Assembly: GCF_046058945.1 (NCBI RefSeq)
Contig: NZ_CP175511.1
Span: 1,674,001-1,738,000 of the forward strand
Length of the DNA: 64,000 bases
Direction: 5' to 3'
From: Brochothrix campestris
GTDB lineage: Bacteria > Bacillota > Bacilli > Lactobacillales > Listeriaceae
The notes under the pieces were generated by a model that had not been told where the DNA came from, searched no databases, and saw only the letters and a program-made list of their open reading frames with translations. Below are positions 17,352-26,116 of the stretch, piece after piece. Within the stretch, counting starts at the first letter, position 1, and every line of letters starts with the position of its first letter. The translations under genes were made by a program, and so were the position numbers.

Positions 17352-17466
17352 TAGGCAGTTACGCTTTCTTTGAAAGGCTTATACTAGCCAGCTCGTGCTT
17401 TATTCTAGTATAGTAGAGCATATATTATAAAATGGTACGAGCTATTAACCAATTGGAGGACTACAC

Positions 17467-18162
17467 ATGCAAGTTTTAATGATTGAAGATAATGAAAGTG
17501 TTTGTAAGATGGTCAATATGTTTTTTAAGAAGGAAGGTTTCAAGGCGACGTTTAGCCACGATGGCCAACAAGGGCTCGATTTATACAAGGAGACACCCGA
17601 GCAATTTGATATTATAATTGTTGACCTGATGCTCCCTTCGCTTGATGGGATGTCGATTGTCATGGCGATTCGGGAAACGAGTAAGGTGCCTATCATTATT
17701 TTAACGGCAAAAGAATCTGAAGCCGATCAGGTACTCGGACTCGAACTCGGTGCCGATGACTATGTCACGAAACCATTCAACGCCTTAACATTGATGGCGC
17801 GAATTAAAGCCGTTACCCGTCGCTCACAAGCAACAGAAAAAGAAACAGTTGCTGATGCAGATACCTTAACGACCGCTTTTTTTAAAATTAGCCGCTCCAC
17901 GCACGAACTGTTCTTTGAGGATACTCCTGTTGCCGCGTTAACGCCGAAAGAATTTGATTTGCTTTATTTTTTAATGGCGCATCCACGCCAAGTTTTTTCG
18001 CGTGAGCAGTTGCTTGAACAGGTGTGGGGCTATCAATTTTATGGCGACGAACGGACGGTTGACGTTCACATTAAACGGCTTCGCAAAAAAATATCGACTG
18101 ACACACACGCCTTTATTCACACGGTTTGGGGTATTGGCTATAAATTCGATGAAACGGAATGA
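17467..18162 (+). CDS. OmpR/PhoB-type response regulator
   Basis: The 231-residue protein has a receiver domain (acidic pocket MIEDNE at residues 4-9, phosphoacceptor Asp in DLMLPSLDG at about 53, conserved Lys in VTKPF) and a winged-helix output domain with the loop and recognition helix region RTVDVHIKRLRKKI. A GGAGGA site lies before the ATG. It overlaps the histidine kinase gene by 4 bases, so they form one operon. A pair at this position, between alaS and recD2, also exists in Listeria. The stimulus is unknown. Confidence 0.93.
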   Translation: MQVLMIEDNESVCKMVNMFFKKEGFKATFSHDGQQGLDLYKETPEQFDIIIVDLMLPSLDGMSIVMAIRETSKVPIIILTAKESEADQVLGLELGADDYVTKPFNALTLMARIKAVTRRSQATEKETVADADTLTTAFFKISRSTHELFFEDTPVAALTPKEFDLLYFLMAHPRQVFSREQLLEQVWGYQFYGDERTVDVHIKRLRKKISTDTHAFIHTVWGIGYKFDETE

Positions 18163-19592
18163 TTCCGATGAAAATCAAATATTTCACCCAACTCTTTTTA
18201 ACTAATTTATTCATTGTACTAATGACGAGTGCTGTGATAGCCGTTCTAATGACCCATTTTTTATCCGGTTATGTCTATGATAGTAAGGTTGATGAACTGA
18301 AGGCCTTTGGCACGGCGATGGCGAAAGAATTTAAAAAGACCGATAATACAGTCAGTATTGATAAGGTCGAGCAATACCAGACCTTATTGAATGCCAAGGA
18401 TATTACCATCACCTTATTCGATGCTCAAAAGACGTTTTTATATGCACAAACAGGCCTAACATTTCAAATTGATACGAACGAATGGGAAAAGTTAAAAAAC
18501 GGCAATCAAATCGCCGTTCCTTTTGAAGATGGTCGGTTCAATCGCACAGTTTCGTTTGTGCTGACACCAATCACCACTTCTAAGGGCGTTTTCGCTGGTG
18601 GTATTTTATTAATTTCACCTGTGTCGGAGATTGAGAAGGCGATTAATACTTTACGTAATAACGTCGTAATTGCCAGTGGCGCTTCGTTGCTGCTAGCCCT
18701 AGTGTTAAGTTATATTTTCTCTCGGTTTCAAGTGAAGCGAATCAACAAATTACAACAAGCGACACAATTGATTAGTGATGGTAATTTTGATGTGCAACTG
18801 CATTCGAAAGACGCCGATGAAATCGGTAACTTAGCGAATGACTTCGATCGGATGGCCTTATCTTTAAAACAATCGAATGAAGAAATCGCCTTACAGGAAC
18901 GGCGACGTCGTCAATTCACCGTCGATGTTTCACACGAACTGCGGACACCGCTTACCACTATTAGCGGTGTGGCTGATGCGTTAGTGACAGATGTGATACC
19001 GCCTGAGGAATCACATGAAAGTATCCGCTTGATACAAACAGAAGCGAAGCGTTTAATTCGGTTAGTGAATGAAAATATCGATTACGAACGGATTCGAACG
19101 AATCAAGTGGTATTGCATAAAAATGAGTTTCAATTACTGGAGTTGTTTGAGATTGTAAAAGACTCACTGGCATTTAGTGCGCAACAAAAAAACAACGAAA
19201 TCCGTCTCGAAATCGATGCCTCGATTTTATTAAATGCCGATTATGACCGCATTACACAGGTTTTAATTAACATTGTCAAAAACAGCATTCAATTTACCGA
19301 TAACGGTTTGATTACCTTACGTGGTTTTCAAACGGCGACTGATACAATAATTGAAATTGAAGACAGTGGCATTGGCATTAGCAAACAAGCGATTGAAGAA
19401 ATTTGGGAACGATTTTATAAAGCCGATATTTCGCGGACGAATACAAAGTATGGCGAATCCGGCATTGGTTTATCAATCGTGAAGCAGTTAATCGCTTTTC
19501 ATGATGGCACTATTAGCGTCCGGAGCGAAGAAGGACACGGCACTTGTTTTACTGTGACCCTCCCGCGCTTAACAGCAGAAACACACAACTAA
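18159..19592 (+). CDS. Membrane sensor histidine kinase
   Basis: The 477-residue kinase has two membrane segments (about residues 10-33 and 168-188) around an extracellular sensor of about 130 residues. Then come a HAMP linker, the phosphorylation motif VSHELRTPLTT, and the ATP-binding N, G1 and G2 boxes (NIVKNSIQF, EDSGIGIS, GESGIGLS). The ATG at 18159 overlaps the regulator's stop. A second ATG at 18168 is possible because neither has a strong Shine-Dalgarno site. It would phosphorylate the response regulator encoded just upstream. The sensor domain was not recognised. Confidence 0.93.
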   Translation: MIPMKIKYFTQLFLTNLFIVLMTSAVIAVLMTHFLSGYVYDSKVDELKAFGTAMAKEFKKTDNTVSIDKVEQYQTLLNAKDITITLFDAQKTFLYAQTGLTFQIDTNEWEKLKNGNQIAVPFEDGRFNRTVSFVLTPITTSKGVFAGGILLISPVSEIEKAINTLRNNVVIASGASLLLALVLSYIFSRFQVKRINKLQQATQLISDGNFDVQLHSKDADEIGNLANDFDRMALSLKQSNEEIALQERRRRQFTVDVSHELRTPLTTISGVADALVTDVIPPEESHESIRLIQTEAKRLIRLVNENIDYERIRTNQVVLHKNEFQLLELFEIVKDSLAFSAQQKNNEIRLEIDASILLNADYDRITQVLINIVKNSIQFTDNGLITLRGFQTATDTIIEIEDSGIGISKQAIEEIWERFYKADISRTNTKYGESGIGLSIVKQLIAFHDGTISVRSEEGHGTCFTVTLPRLTAETHN

Positions 19593-19599
19593 CCTGAGC

Positions 19600-19640
19600 A
19601 GAGGCTGAAGGCTAATCGCCTTCAGCCTCTATTCTTTTAT
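19600..19640 (+). terminator. Terminator of the two-component operon
   Basis: GAGGCTGAAGGC (19601-19612) and GCCTTCAGCCTC (19618-19629) form a perfect 12-bp stem with a TAATC loop, followed by a T-rich tail. Confidence 0.88.
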
Positions 19641-19650
19641 TCGTGATTTG

Positions 19651-19659
19651 TGCTATACT
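19651..19659 (+). promoter_or_regulatory. Extended -10 promoter of the orphan gene at 19693
   Basis: TGCTATACT is an extended -10 element (TGn plus TATACT). No good -35 hexamer is visible. It lies 34 bases upstream of the ATG. Confidence 0.5.
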
Positions 19660-19692
19660 ATATTAATGTATCGATAGAGGAGGAATTTTTTA

Positions 19693-20223
19693 ATGGCACG
19701 TCGCGTAAAAATTATGGAAAAATCGATTGACCTTGCAAATGTAAGAGACATCTTTTTCTCAAATGAGTTTAAAAAAACAGTCGCTAAACCGGCTAAAGAA
19801 GCAATGGATCACAAGGTGCTTGTTGCTAAAATCAAAGAATCATATGGTATTACTGAGGATAACAACTATGATGCGTCACTTGAAAAGGCAGATACGAACT
19901 TTATCTACGGTGAAGATGCACCTGAATTTGCCATTATGACTGCAGCAATGACACGCATAAAGGATGCTAACGCACCGGCTGAAGAACGTAAACAAGCGTT
20001 TTATTCAATGCTTGATGTGTATAAACTGAAGATGGTTGATGTGCAAGTTGCACAAAAAACATTAAACGTTGAATACAAAGAATATAAAAATGAACGTCCG
20101 CGCACAGCTGAGGGTTGGGGCGAGCGTCAAAAAGTGTACAAACGTGAAAAATACGTTTTCACTGAAGAACATTACAAAGCAGCCGATAAAATCATGCGTA
20201 AATTCCATGGTGCAGCTGAATAA
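19693..20223 (+). CDS. Conserved-looking soluble protein of unknown function
   Basis: I do not recognise this 176-residue protein. It is highly charged, rich in Lys, Glu and Ala, with no membrane segment, signal peptide, zinc motif or nucleotide-binding loop. Predicted character is mostly helical: the N-terminal half has KTVAKPAKEAMDHKVLVAK and the C-terminal half many Lys/Tyr residues. Expression signals are strong: an extended -10 element, GAGGAGG nine bases before the ATG, and a long perfect terminator. It is monocistronic between the two-component operon and the nitroreductase gene. Confidence 0.8.
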   Translation: MARRVKIMEKSIDLANVRDIFFSNEFKKTVAKPAKEAMDHKVLVAKIKESYGITEDNNYDASLEKADTNFIYGEDAPEFAIMTAAMTRIKDANAPAEERKQAFYSMLDVYKLKMVDVQVAQKTLNVEYKEYKNERPRTAEGWGERQKVYKREKYVFTEEHYKAADKIMRKFHGAAE

Positions 20224-20228
20224 GGTAC

Positions 20229-20276
20229 AAAAAAGCGTGTCACACAACTTAAAACATTGTGTGACACGCTTTTTTA
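20229..20276. terminator. Bidirectional terminator
   Basis: GCGTGTCACACAA and TTGTGTGACACGC form a perfect 13-bp stem, flanked by an A-run on the left and a T-run on the right. It can serve the plus-strand gene ending at 20223 and the minus-strand nitroreductase gene ending at 20359. Confidence 0.9.
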
Positions 20277-20358
20277 TACTGTCTTTTTTACGAAGCTGCA
20301 GTGCAGATAACTCACCGACACGCTTTCGGACAGCATTGGGATGCAAATAATTCTGTTT

Positions 20359-21018
20359 TTATTTGCGACCGACTATTCCGTTGGTTCCTTCATTCCAACT
20401 GATAAGTTCACTCACTGGTAAACGTGGCGATGGATGGGCAACTTTGGCCGCCTTCCCGATTGCAACAAACATGACGGCTTGGTAGCGTTCGCTATCGATG
20501 TTTAAGGCCGCCATCACTTCTTCACGTTCAAACCCACCAATCGGATTTGTATCATAACCGTAGGCTTTTGCAACGAGCATTAATTGCATGGCAACTAAGT
20601 TTGCATCGTTCGTCGCAAGTGCATGACGAACTGTCGTTGGGGCGGCAATTATCGTTTCATTAACAGCCTTCACAAAGTAGTCCTTCACTTCGGGCGTCAT
20701 TGTTCCAGCAGCCACATTTTGTCCGAAAATTTCTTCGACTCTATCGGCATGGTTCGCATCGCCTAAAATTAAGATCATCGCGGCTGAGCTGTGTAACTGC
20801 CCCTGATTAAAGCGAACCAGTTTGTCTAACTTTTGTTTTTGTTCGGCAGCTTCAACAATCACGAAGCGCCAGGGCTGTAAATTAATCGAAGAAGGTGCTC
20901 GTGTTGCTAGGGTCAGCATCTCTTCCATTTCAGCTCGTGGTATTTTGACCGTTTCATCAAATACTTTAACGGAATGACGGCTGTTGATTGCGTCAATTAA
21001 GCGGATATCTTTAGTCAT
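20359..21018 (-). CDS. Nitroreductase family FMN-dependent oxidoreductase
   Basis: The 219-residue protein has the nitroreductase fold signatures: INSRHSVKVFDE near residues 11-22 (FMN phosphate contact), RAPSSINLQPWRFVIVE at about 38-54, and a C-terminal IGKAAKVAHPSPRLP. These enzymes reduce nitro compounds, quinones or other electron acceptors with NAD(P)H. It overlaps the MarR-type regulator by 4 bases and follows ohr in the same transcript. This suggests control by the peroxide-sensing regulator. The physiological substrate cannot be told from sequence. Confidence 0.9.
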   Translation of the reverse strand: MTKDIRLIDAINSRHSVKVFDETVKIPRAEMEEMLTLATRAPSSINLQPWRFVIVEAAEQKQKLDKLVRFNQGQLHSSAAMILILGDANHADRVEEIFGQNVAAGTMTPEVKDYFVKAVNETIIAAPTTVRHALATNDANLVAMQLMLVAKAYGYDTNPIGGFEREEVMAALNIDSERYQAVMFVAIGKAAKVAHPSPRLPVSELISWNEGTNGIVGRK

Positions 21019-21446
21019 TTAATGTTACTCCCTTTGTTTATTACTGTGATTAAATCATTTAGTTTGGCAAGTATGTTTTCTTCTTGTTCTACGGGCAAAT
21101 CGAGCGCGCCGAAACAGTTCACGACGGCTGCTTTAACATCTGCTTCTAGTATCTTCGCCTTATCGGTTAAGACAATGACGACTTTACGTTCGTCTGTTTG
21201 TGAACGTTGACGTAGCACTAGTTGACTAGCTTCCATTCGTTTCAACATTGGCGACAACGTGCCTGAGTTTAGCTGGACGCGTTCACCAATTTGCGTCACA
21301 CTTAACTGATTTTCTTCCCATAACACAAGCAAGACGAGGTATTGCGGATAAGTTAGCTCAAAACGTTCTAAAAGAGGACGATAGAGTTGGTCAAATTGTC
21401 GGGCCAGCTTGTGGACAGTAAAACACACTTGTTGATTTAGAATCAC
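21015..21446 (-). CDS. ohrR: OhrR-like MarR family transcriptional regulator
   Basis: The 143-residue winged-helix MarR protein has an N-terminal Cys at residue 8 (QQVCFTVHKLARQ), the position of the peroxide-sensing Cys in OhrR, the recognition region LNSGTLSPMLKRME, and the DERKVVIVLT wing. OhrR proteins repress ohr and lose DNA binding when this Cys is oxidised by organic hydroperoxides. It lies 19 bases downstream of ohr, and a palindromic operator-like site is upstream of ohr. The OhrR call rests on the Cys and the context. Confidence 0.88.
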   Translation of the reverse strand: MILNQQVCFTVHKLARQFDQLYRPLLERFELTYPQYLVLLVLWEENQLSVTQIGERVQLNSGTLSPMLKRMEASQLVLRQRSQTDERKVVIVLTDKAKILEADVKAAVVNCFGALDLPVEQEENILAKLNDLITVINKGSNIK

Positions 21447-21465
21447 GCTTATTCCCTCACTTTAA

Positions 21466-21885
21466 TTAGTCTACAACGTTTAATGTGACATCGATGTTGC
21501 CGCGGGTTGCTTTTGAATACGGGCAAACGTCATGCGCTTTAGCTACGAGTGCTTGCGCTGTTTCATGGTCGACATTAGCGATTTGTACGTCTAGTATAAC
21601 ACCAATTTTGAAACCGTTGTCGACTGGATCACCATAAAGTGTCACAGTCCCTGTTACTGTACTTGTTGTTTTAATTTGTGCACGTTGCATTACAACTTCT
21701 AAAGCACTGTTAAAACAAGCGCTATAACCTGCTGCAAACAGCTGTTCTGGATTGGTACCTGAACCTCCATCGCCACCTAATTCAGTCGGAGCTGAAATAT
21801 CATAGTAAAAAATATTGTCGGGTGACGATACTTCACCACTGCGTCCCCCAGTATTAATAATCGTTGTTTCATATAATTTTTTCAT
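21466..21885 (-). CDS. ohr: Organic hydroperoxide resistance protein Ohr
   Basis: Ohr is a cytoplasmic thiol peroxidase that reduces organic hydroperoxides. The 139-residue OsmC-fold protein has the two reactive cysteines in AGYSACFNSAL and HDVCPYSKATRGN. The N-terminal GGRSGEVSS and TNPEQLFAAGYSACF patterns are typical for Ohr rather than OsmC. It is the first gene of an ohr-ohrR-nitroreductase operon. Confidence 0.95.
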   Translation of the reverse strand: MKKLYETTIINTGGRSGEVSSPDNIFYYDISAPTELGGDGGSGTNPEQLFAAGYSACFNSALEVVMQRAQIKTTSTVTGTVTLYGDPVDNGFKIGVILDVQIANVDHETAQALVAKAHDVCPYSKATRGNIDVTLNVVD

Positions 21886-21907
21886 TATTGATCATCCTCT
21901 CGTTTTT

Positions 21908-21925
21908 TTAATTGTTCACAATTAA
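21908..21925. promoter_or_regulatory. Palindromic operator of the ohr operon
   Basis: TTAATTGTGAACAATTAA (minus strand) is a perfect inverted repeat of 8 bases with a 2-base centre, 23 bases upstream of the ohr ATG. MarR-family regulators bind such palindromes, so it is the probable OhrR operator. Confidence 0.65.
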
Positions 21926-21951
21926 GTTGCGCACAATATAATTTACCATAA

Positions 21952-21990
21952 AAAAAAGCAGCTGTCACGTGATTGAATCGTAACAGCTGG
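21952..21990 (-). terminator. Terminator after recD2
   Basis: On the minus strand CAGCTGTTACG and CGTGACAGCTG form a stem with one mismatch, followed by eight T residues. It starts eight bases after the recD2 stop. Confidence 0.85.
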
Positions 21991-21997
21991 TTTCGCT

Positions 21998-24379
21998 TTA
22001 ATTTTCCACTTCGGTCATGCCAATCATCGGATCAATCGTATGGACATTTTCAGGTGTTAAAATGTAGTCAGCTGTTGCACTCACCGGTTCGGGTTCCGCA
22101 GTCGTGCGCGTTAGTCGTTGCAGTAAGGATGTATGTCGTGAAATATCACTTTGGCGGACGGTTGCCTGTTCAAAGGCTGATTCTTCACCACACATAATTA
22201 AAAACTGCCGGCTTCTCGTCATCGCAGTGTATAAAATATCGCGGCGTAACATCCGGTAATACGACTTCAACATCGGTAAAATCACAATGGGAAACTCTGA
22301 GCCCTGTGCCTTATGTACCGAACAGCAGTATGCATGTGTAATTTGATTTAAATCGCCCCGCAAATAAGTCACTTCCGTTTGATCGAATTCAATCACCAAC
22401 GTGTCTTGCTTTTCAATCGTCTCTTTGGCATAAATGATGCTGACAATCGTTCCCATATCACCGTTAAAAACATTGCTTTCGGGTTGGTTCACGAGTTGCA
22501 ACACCTTATCGCCCACTCGATAAAGCACATCACCGTATTGAATTTCCTTGCGTTTACCGTCAGGGTTCGGGTTTAAAATCGCTTGCAGTTCTTCATTCAT
22601 TTTTGTAATGCCGGCAGGACCACGATAAAGTGGAATGAGCACTTGAATGTCTTTGGCAGTAAAGCCTTTTTTCGCTGCATTTTTGACGACTTTTCCGACC
22701 ACCTCAGATAACTGTTGCGTATTGCAATGGAAGAAAGAGCGATCGGCAGTATTTTGTTTGAAATCAGCGGGTAACACGCCTTCTTTAACATGATGGGCCA
22801 ATTCGATAATTGACGACCCCTCAGCTTGACGATAAATATCAGTCAATGAAATCGTCGGCAAAGCCGCTGAAGCTAAGATATCTTTTAAAAATTGGCCTGG
22901 TCCGACTGATGGCAACTGATCTTTATCACCGACAAAGATGACCTGCATGTTGGTCGGGACGGAACGAAGCAGTTGATTCGCTAACCAAATATCAACCATA
23001 CTTGATTCATCGATAATGAGTAACTGCCCTTCGAGTTCACGTTCAACATCATCGGACTTGTTCTCTTGCCCGGTCATACCGAGCAGTCGATGAATCGTCA
23101 TCGCTGGTAAGTTGGTCGATTCACTCATCCGCTTCGCTGCACGTCCAGTTGGTGCTGCCAACACGACCGGGAACGCCGGACCGCCATCCTTATAGGCACT
23201 CGGATCTAAACTGAGGCCATTCAATTCAGCAAACAATTCAACAATTCCTTTAATGACGGTCGTCTTACCGGTACCGGGACCACCGGTTAAAATCATCGTT
23301 GCTGAATTAAGGGCGGTTTCAATCGCTTCACTTTGCGAGGGTGCATAGGCGACATTGATGCGTTCTTCTAATTCTCCAAGCGCCTTTAAAAAATCAGCTT
23401 TCTCGAATAAAGTCCGCTTCGCCTGTGCCTTTTGCAGACGGAGTAAATGATGTGCCACCCCTTTTTCGGCATGATACAACGAGGGCAAGTAAATACGCGT
23501 TTCTTCTTGCACGAGCTCATTATTTTGCAGCAAACTTTGGAGGGCATCGCTAATTTCAGTTTCGGCAATACTCGTGCCATCACTCGTTACGAGCAATCGC
23601 TTCGTACTCATGACTGTTTCATCATATTCTAAGTAAACATGGCCATTTTGCATACACTCAGAATCAACGGTAAACATTAGCGCCGCACTGAGGCGAGCAG
23701 GATGATTACCACCCATCCCGATTTTTTGTCCGAGTTCATCGGCACGGCCAAAGCCAATACCGGCAACATCATGGATTAATTGGAAAGGGTTTTCGTTAAT
23801 CACTTCGAGCGTTTTTTGTTGATACGTTTGAAAGATACGCATCGCGAGTTGGGGCCCAAAGCCCATCTCATTTAATTTAATCATCACGAGCTCAAGGCCT
23901 TCATTTTCTTGTAAGGTTTGTGCCAGTGTTTTTTTTAGTTTAGCCGTCAATTTAGGAACCTGGTCTAAGACGGTGGCATCTTGTAATATACGTGAGATGG
24001 CGTCGTTACCCAATACATCAACAATTTTTTCGGCCGTTTTCTTCCCCACCCCTTTAAACATGTCACTCGATAAGTAACTCGCAACGCCTGCTTTTGTCGC
24101 TGGTAATTCTTTTTTAAAGGTGGTGACTTGGAACTGGCGGCCATACTTAGGATGCTCAGACACGGTGCCTTCGAGATGGTAGCGTTCTTCCGGCGATAAC
24201 TGTGGCAAATAGCCTGTTACGACAATTTCGCGGTCCTCCCACTCAACATTGCTATCTTTTACTTCCAGTCGTAATACTGAAAAAAGGTTCGTGGCATTAT
24301 GAAAGATGGTTGTAACAACATTACCTTTAACATAGAGTGGTTCAGTTACAGCTGCATCTGTCTTACTTTGTTCAACCAT
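21998..24379 (-). CDS. recD2: RecD2-type ATP-dependent DNA helicase
   Basis: The 793-residue protein is a superfamily 1B 5'-3' helicase of the RecD2 (RecD-like/TraA) type. It has an N-terminal OB region, helix-hairpin-helix segments (SSDMFKGVGKKTAEKIVDVLG; GIGFGRADEL), Walker A ILTGGPGTGKTT near residue 350, the DESSMVD motif II, and motif VI TAMTRSRQFLI. RecD2 acts without RecBC in Firmicutes, in repair and fork stability. The order before a TPR gene matches Listeria. Identification is clear. Confidence 0.95.
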   Translation of the reverse strand: MVEQSKTDAAVTEPLYVKGNVVTTIFHNATNLFSVLRLEVKDSNVEWEDREIVVTGYLPQLSPEERYHLEGTVSEHPKYGRQFQVTTFKKELPATKAGVASYLSSDMFKGVGKKTAEKIVDVLGNDAISRILQDATVLDQVPKLTAKLKKTLAQTLQENEGLELVMIKLNEMGFGPQLAMRIFQTYQQKTLEVINENPFQLIHDVAGIGFGRADELGQKIGMGGNHPARLSAALMFTVDSECMQNGHVYLEYDETVMSTKRLLVTSDGTSIAETEISDALQSLLQNNELVQEETRIYLPSLYHAEKGVAHHLLRLQKAQAKRTLFEKADFLKALGELEERINVAYAPSQSEAIETALNSATMILTGGPGTGKTTVIKGIVELFAELNGLSLDPSAYKDGGPAFPVVLAAPTGRAAKRMSESTNLPAMTIHRLLGMTGQENKSDDVERELEGQLLIIDESSMVDIWLANQLLRSVPTNMQVIFVGDKDQLPSVGPGQFLKDILASAALPTISLTDIYRQAEGSSIIELAHHVKEGVLPADFKQNTADRSFFHCNTQQLSEVVGKVVKNAAKKGFTAKDIQVLIPLYRGPAGITKMNEELQAILNPNPDGKRKEIQYGDVLYRVGDKVLQLVNQPESNVFNGDMGTIVSIIYAKETIEKQDTLVIEFDQTEVTYLRGDLNQITHAYCCSVHKAQGSEFPIVILPMLKSYYRMLRRDILYTAMTRSRQFLIMCGEESAFEQATVRQSDISRHTSLLQRLTRTTAEPEPVSATADYILTPENVHTIDPMIGMTEVEN

Positions 24380-24395
24380 CGGTCTTTACCTCCCC

Positions 24396-25058
24396 TTATT
24401 GTTCGTAAGCACGAATAGCATCAAGCGCACTTTGCGCCATTTCATGTGTTGGATCAAGCACTAATACTTGCTCGAATAATGGTGTAATGAGGTTTGAATC
24501 TTCACCATTCATCAAGCGGGCAGTTGCTAAATAATACAACGCATCAGCCTGTGTTTCATCCAGTACTAATACTTGTTCAAACGCAGCAATCGCTTCTGGC
24601 ATCATTTCAAGTTGCGCTAATACAAGGGCATATTGGAATAAGGCTTCGGTATCGGTCGGATTTTTTTCGGTAGCTGTTAACAAATAAGGCAACGCTAGTT
24701 TTGCTTTACCGTCTGTTAATAACGAAATGCCCAGCATGAAATAAACATCAGCTTCATCCAAGCCTTTTTCGAGTGCTAGTTGAAATTTTCGAGCTGCTTT
24801 TGTGTATTCTTGAGCTTGGTAATACAGATTACCATAACTATAATAAATCGTCGGTGCCTCTGCATCGACTTCGATGGCACGGTCATAAAAACGGGCTGCG
24901 CGTTCAACATCACCCATTGACAGTAACACGTTACCAAAGTTGACGTATGCGACAACATCGGTCGGCTCGTTTTCAATTTGTGCGGTTAACACTTTCACCG
25001 CTTCTTCTACTTCACCTTTTTGCATATGTTCTAACGCTTTTGCATTTAAATCTGTCAT
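24396..25058 (-). CDS. Tetratricopeptide repeat protein
   Basis: The 220-residue protein consists almost entirely of TPR helices; repeat units are visible as YVNFGNVLLSMGDVERAARFYDRAIE, YYSYGNLYYQAQ and so on, about six in all. There is no signal peptide or membrane segment, so it is cytoplasmic. TPR proteins act as scaffolds; the partner is unknown. It lies 16 bases upstream of recD2 in the same direction, an arrangement also found in Listeria. Confidence 0.88.
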   Translation of the reverse strand: MTDLNAKALEHMQKGEVEEAVKVLTAQIENEPTDVVAYVNFGNVLLSMGDVERAARFYDRAIEVDAEAPTIYYSYGNLYYQAQEYTKAARKFQLALEKGLDEADVYFMLGISLLTDGKAKLALPYLLTATEKNPTDTEALFQYALVLAQLEMMPEAIAAFEQVLVLDETQADALYYLATARLMNGEDSNLITPLFEQVLVLDPTHEMAQSALDAIRAYEQ

Positions 25059-25142
25059 GTGTCTTTCGCTCCTCTTTATCTAATCATTCTTTCATTTTAC
25101 CATATATTACAGGTTTTAAAACCATTGCACGTCTTTTAGCGT

Positions 25143-25174
25143 AATAAAAGCTGCCTCTTTTTAAGAGACAGCTT
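25143..25174 (-). terminator. Terminator of the bacteriocin-like operon
   Basis: On the minus strand AAGCTGTCTCTT and AAGAGGCAGCTT form an 11-12-bp stem with one mismatch, followed by TTATT. It lies 18 bases after the stop of the lactococcin-972-like gene. Confidence 0.75.
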
Positions 25175-25192
25175 ACAACTTTTAACTTTTGC

Positions 25193-25555
25193 TCAACTTC
25201 CCCAATACGTATCGGTTGTATTTCTCATCACACTCTTACTAACATGTGCCGAAGTTTTATCTTTAACCCATACACGACCTGTATCTACCCTAACATAGTG
25301 CGGCCAAATGGTTGTTTTCATCTGTACACGACTATAATGTTTTTTCCCTTTCCACTTTGTCTCGGCATGACCCTGTTTATAATTCCCTGCATAATTTGTC
25401 CATCCTCTATGTGATTCAGGTTTACTAGCGACCTTCGCCAATGGTTGATACCCTTCTCCTTCAATCCATCCAACATAAGCATAATCAGCTTGAACGGTCT
25501 GACTTACTAGCATTATACCTAAAACGATTCCAGTTAAAAGTAGGCCACGTTTCAT
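25193..25555 (-). CDS. Lactococcin 972-like bacteriocin precursor
   Basis: The 120-residue precursor has a Sec signal peptide (MKRGLLLTGIVLGIM, cleavage probably after VQA at residue 23) and a mature part of about 97 residues rich in Trp, Tyr, His and Lys, without Cys. The C-terminal pattern, with HAETKWKGKKHYSRV, then GRVWVKDKTSAHVSKSV and a terminal YW, resembles lactococcin 972-family bacteriocins, which inhibit septum formation through lipid II. The ATG at 25555 follows AAGGAG by about 10 bases. Immediately upstream lie a broken ATPase and a permease of the type linked to this family. The call rests on pattern and context. Confidence 0.72.
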   Translation of the reverse strand: MKRGLLLTGIVLGIMLVSQTVQADYAYVGWIEGEGYQPLAKVASKPESHRGWTNYAGNYKQGHAETKWKGKKHYSRVQMKTTIWPHYVRVDTGRVWVKDKTSAHVSKSVMRNTTDTYWGS

Positions 25556-25580
25556 ATTCTTCATTCTCCTTGTTAGTTTG

Positions 25581-26116
25581 CTAGCTAATATCAATCACCT
25601 GGTCCGCTGCTTGAGCCAGAGCATCATTATGTGTGTCGAGCACAAGCGTTTGTTCCGGCTGGCGATGCGTTTGTAACAATGACATCACCTGACGTTCATT
25701 TTCATCATCAAGTGCAACGGACTGATTGCTAACTTCGTTAACCACTGTTCAACCCGCTGTGCAATTTCTTGCGGCGCTATCTGTTGATATTTCAATGGCA
25801 ACGCAATGTTATCAAAGACTGTTTTACGACTAATGAGTGGTGCTTCTTGAAAAATGAAGCCAATCTTATCACGACAAAAATCACTCCGCTCATTCGCAGT
25901 AAATGTGCTAAAAGCCTTTCCTTCAAAAAAAACGTCACCTCGATCGCTAACAATTAAACCGGCAAGGATTTTTAATAAGGTTGATTTTCCCGCACCACTG
26001 CGGCCGCGAATACAAACAAAGGAGCCACGGGCAATTTTTAAACTAAGTCCTTCAAACAATTGTTTTTGTCTTTCGCCATCCTCAAAGCTTTTTGCCACCT
26101 GCCGTAACACAATCAT
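25581..26116 (-). pseudogene. ABC transporter ATPase (lactococcin 972 group), internally deleted
   Basis: The 5' part (26116 down to about 25720) encodes a normal ABC N-terminal region with Walker A GRSGAGKST at about residues 38-46 and the Q-loop IFQEAPL. After KLAIS the frame runs into a stop at 25685. In another frame the sequence continues ALDDENERQVMSLLQ to a stop at 25581, which is the part normally following Walker B, including the H-loop LDTHND. The signature LSGGEQQR and Walker B DEPTG are missing, so a deletion of roughly 90 bases with a frame change has inactivated it. It overlaps the permease by 4 bases. Confidence 0.85.
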
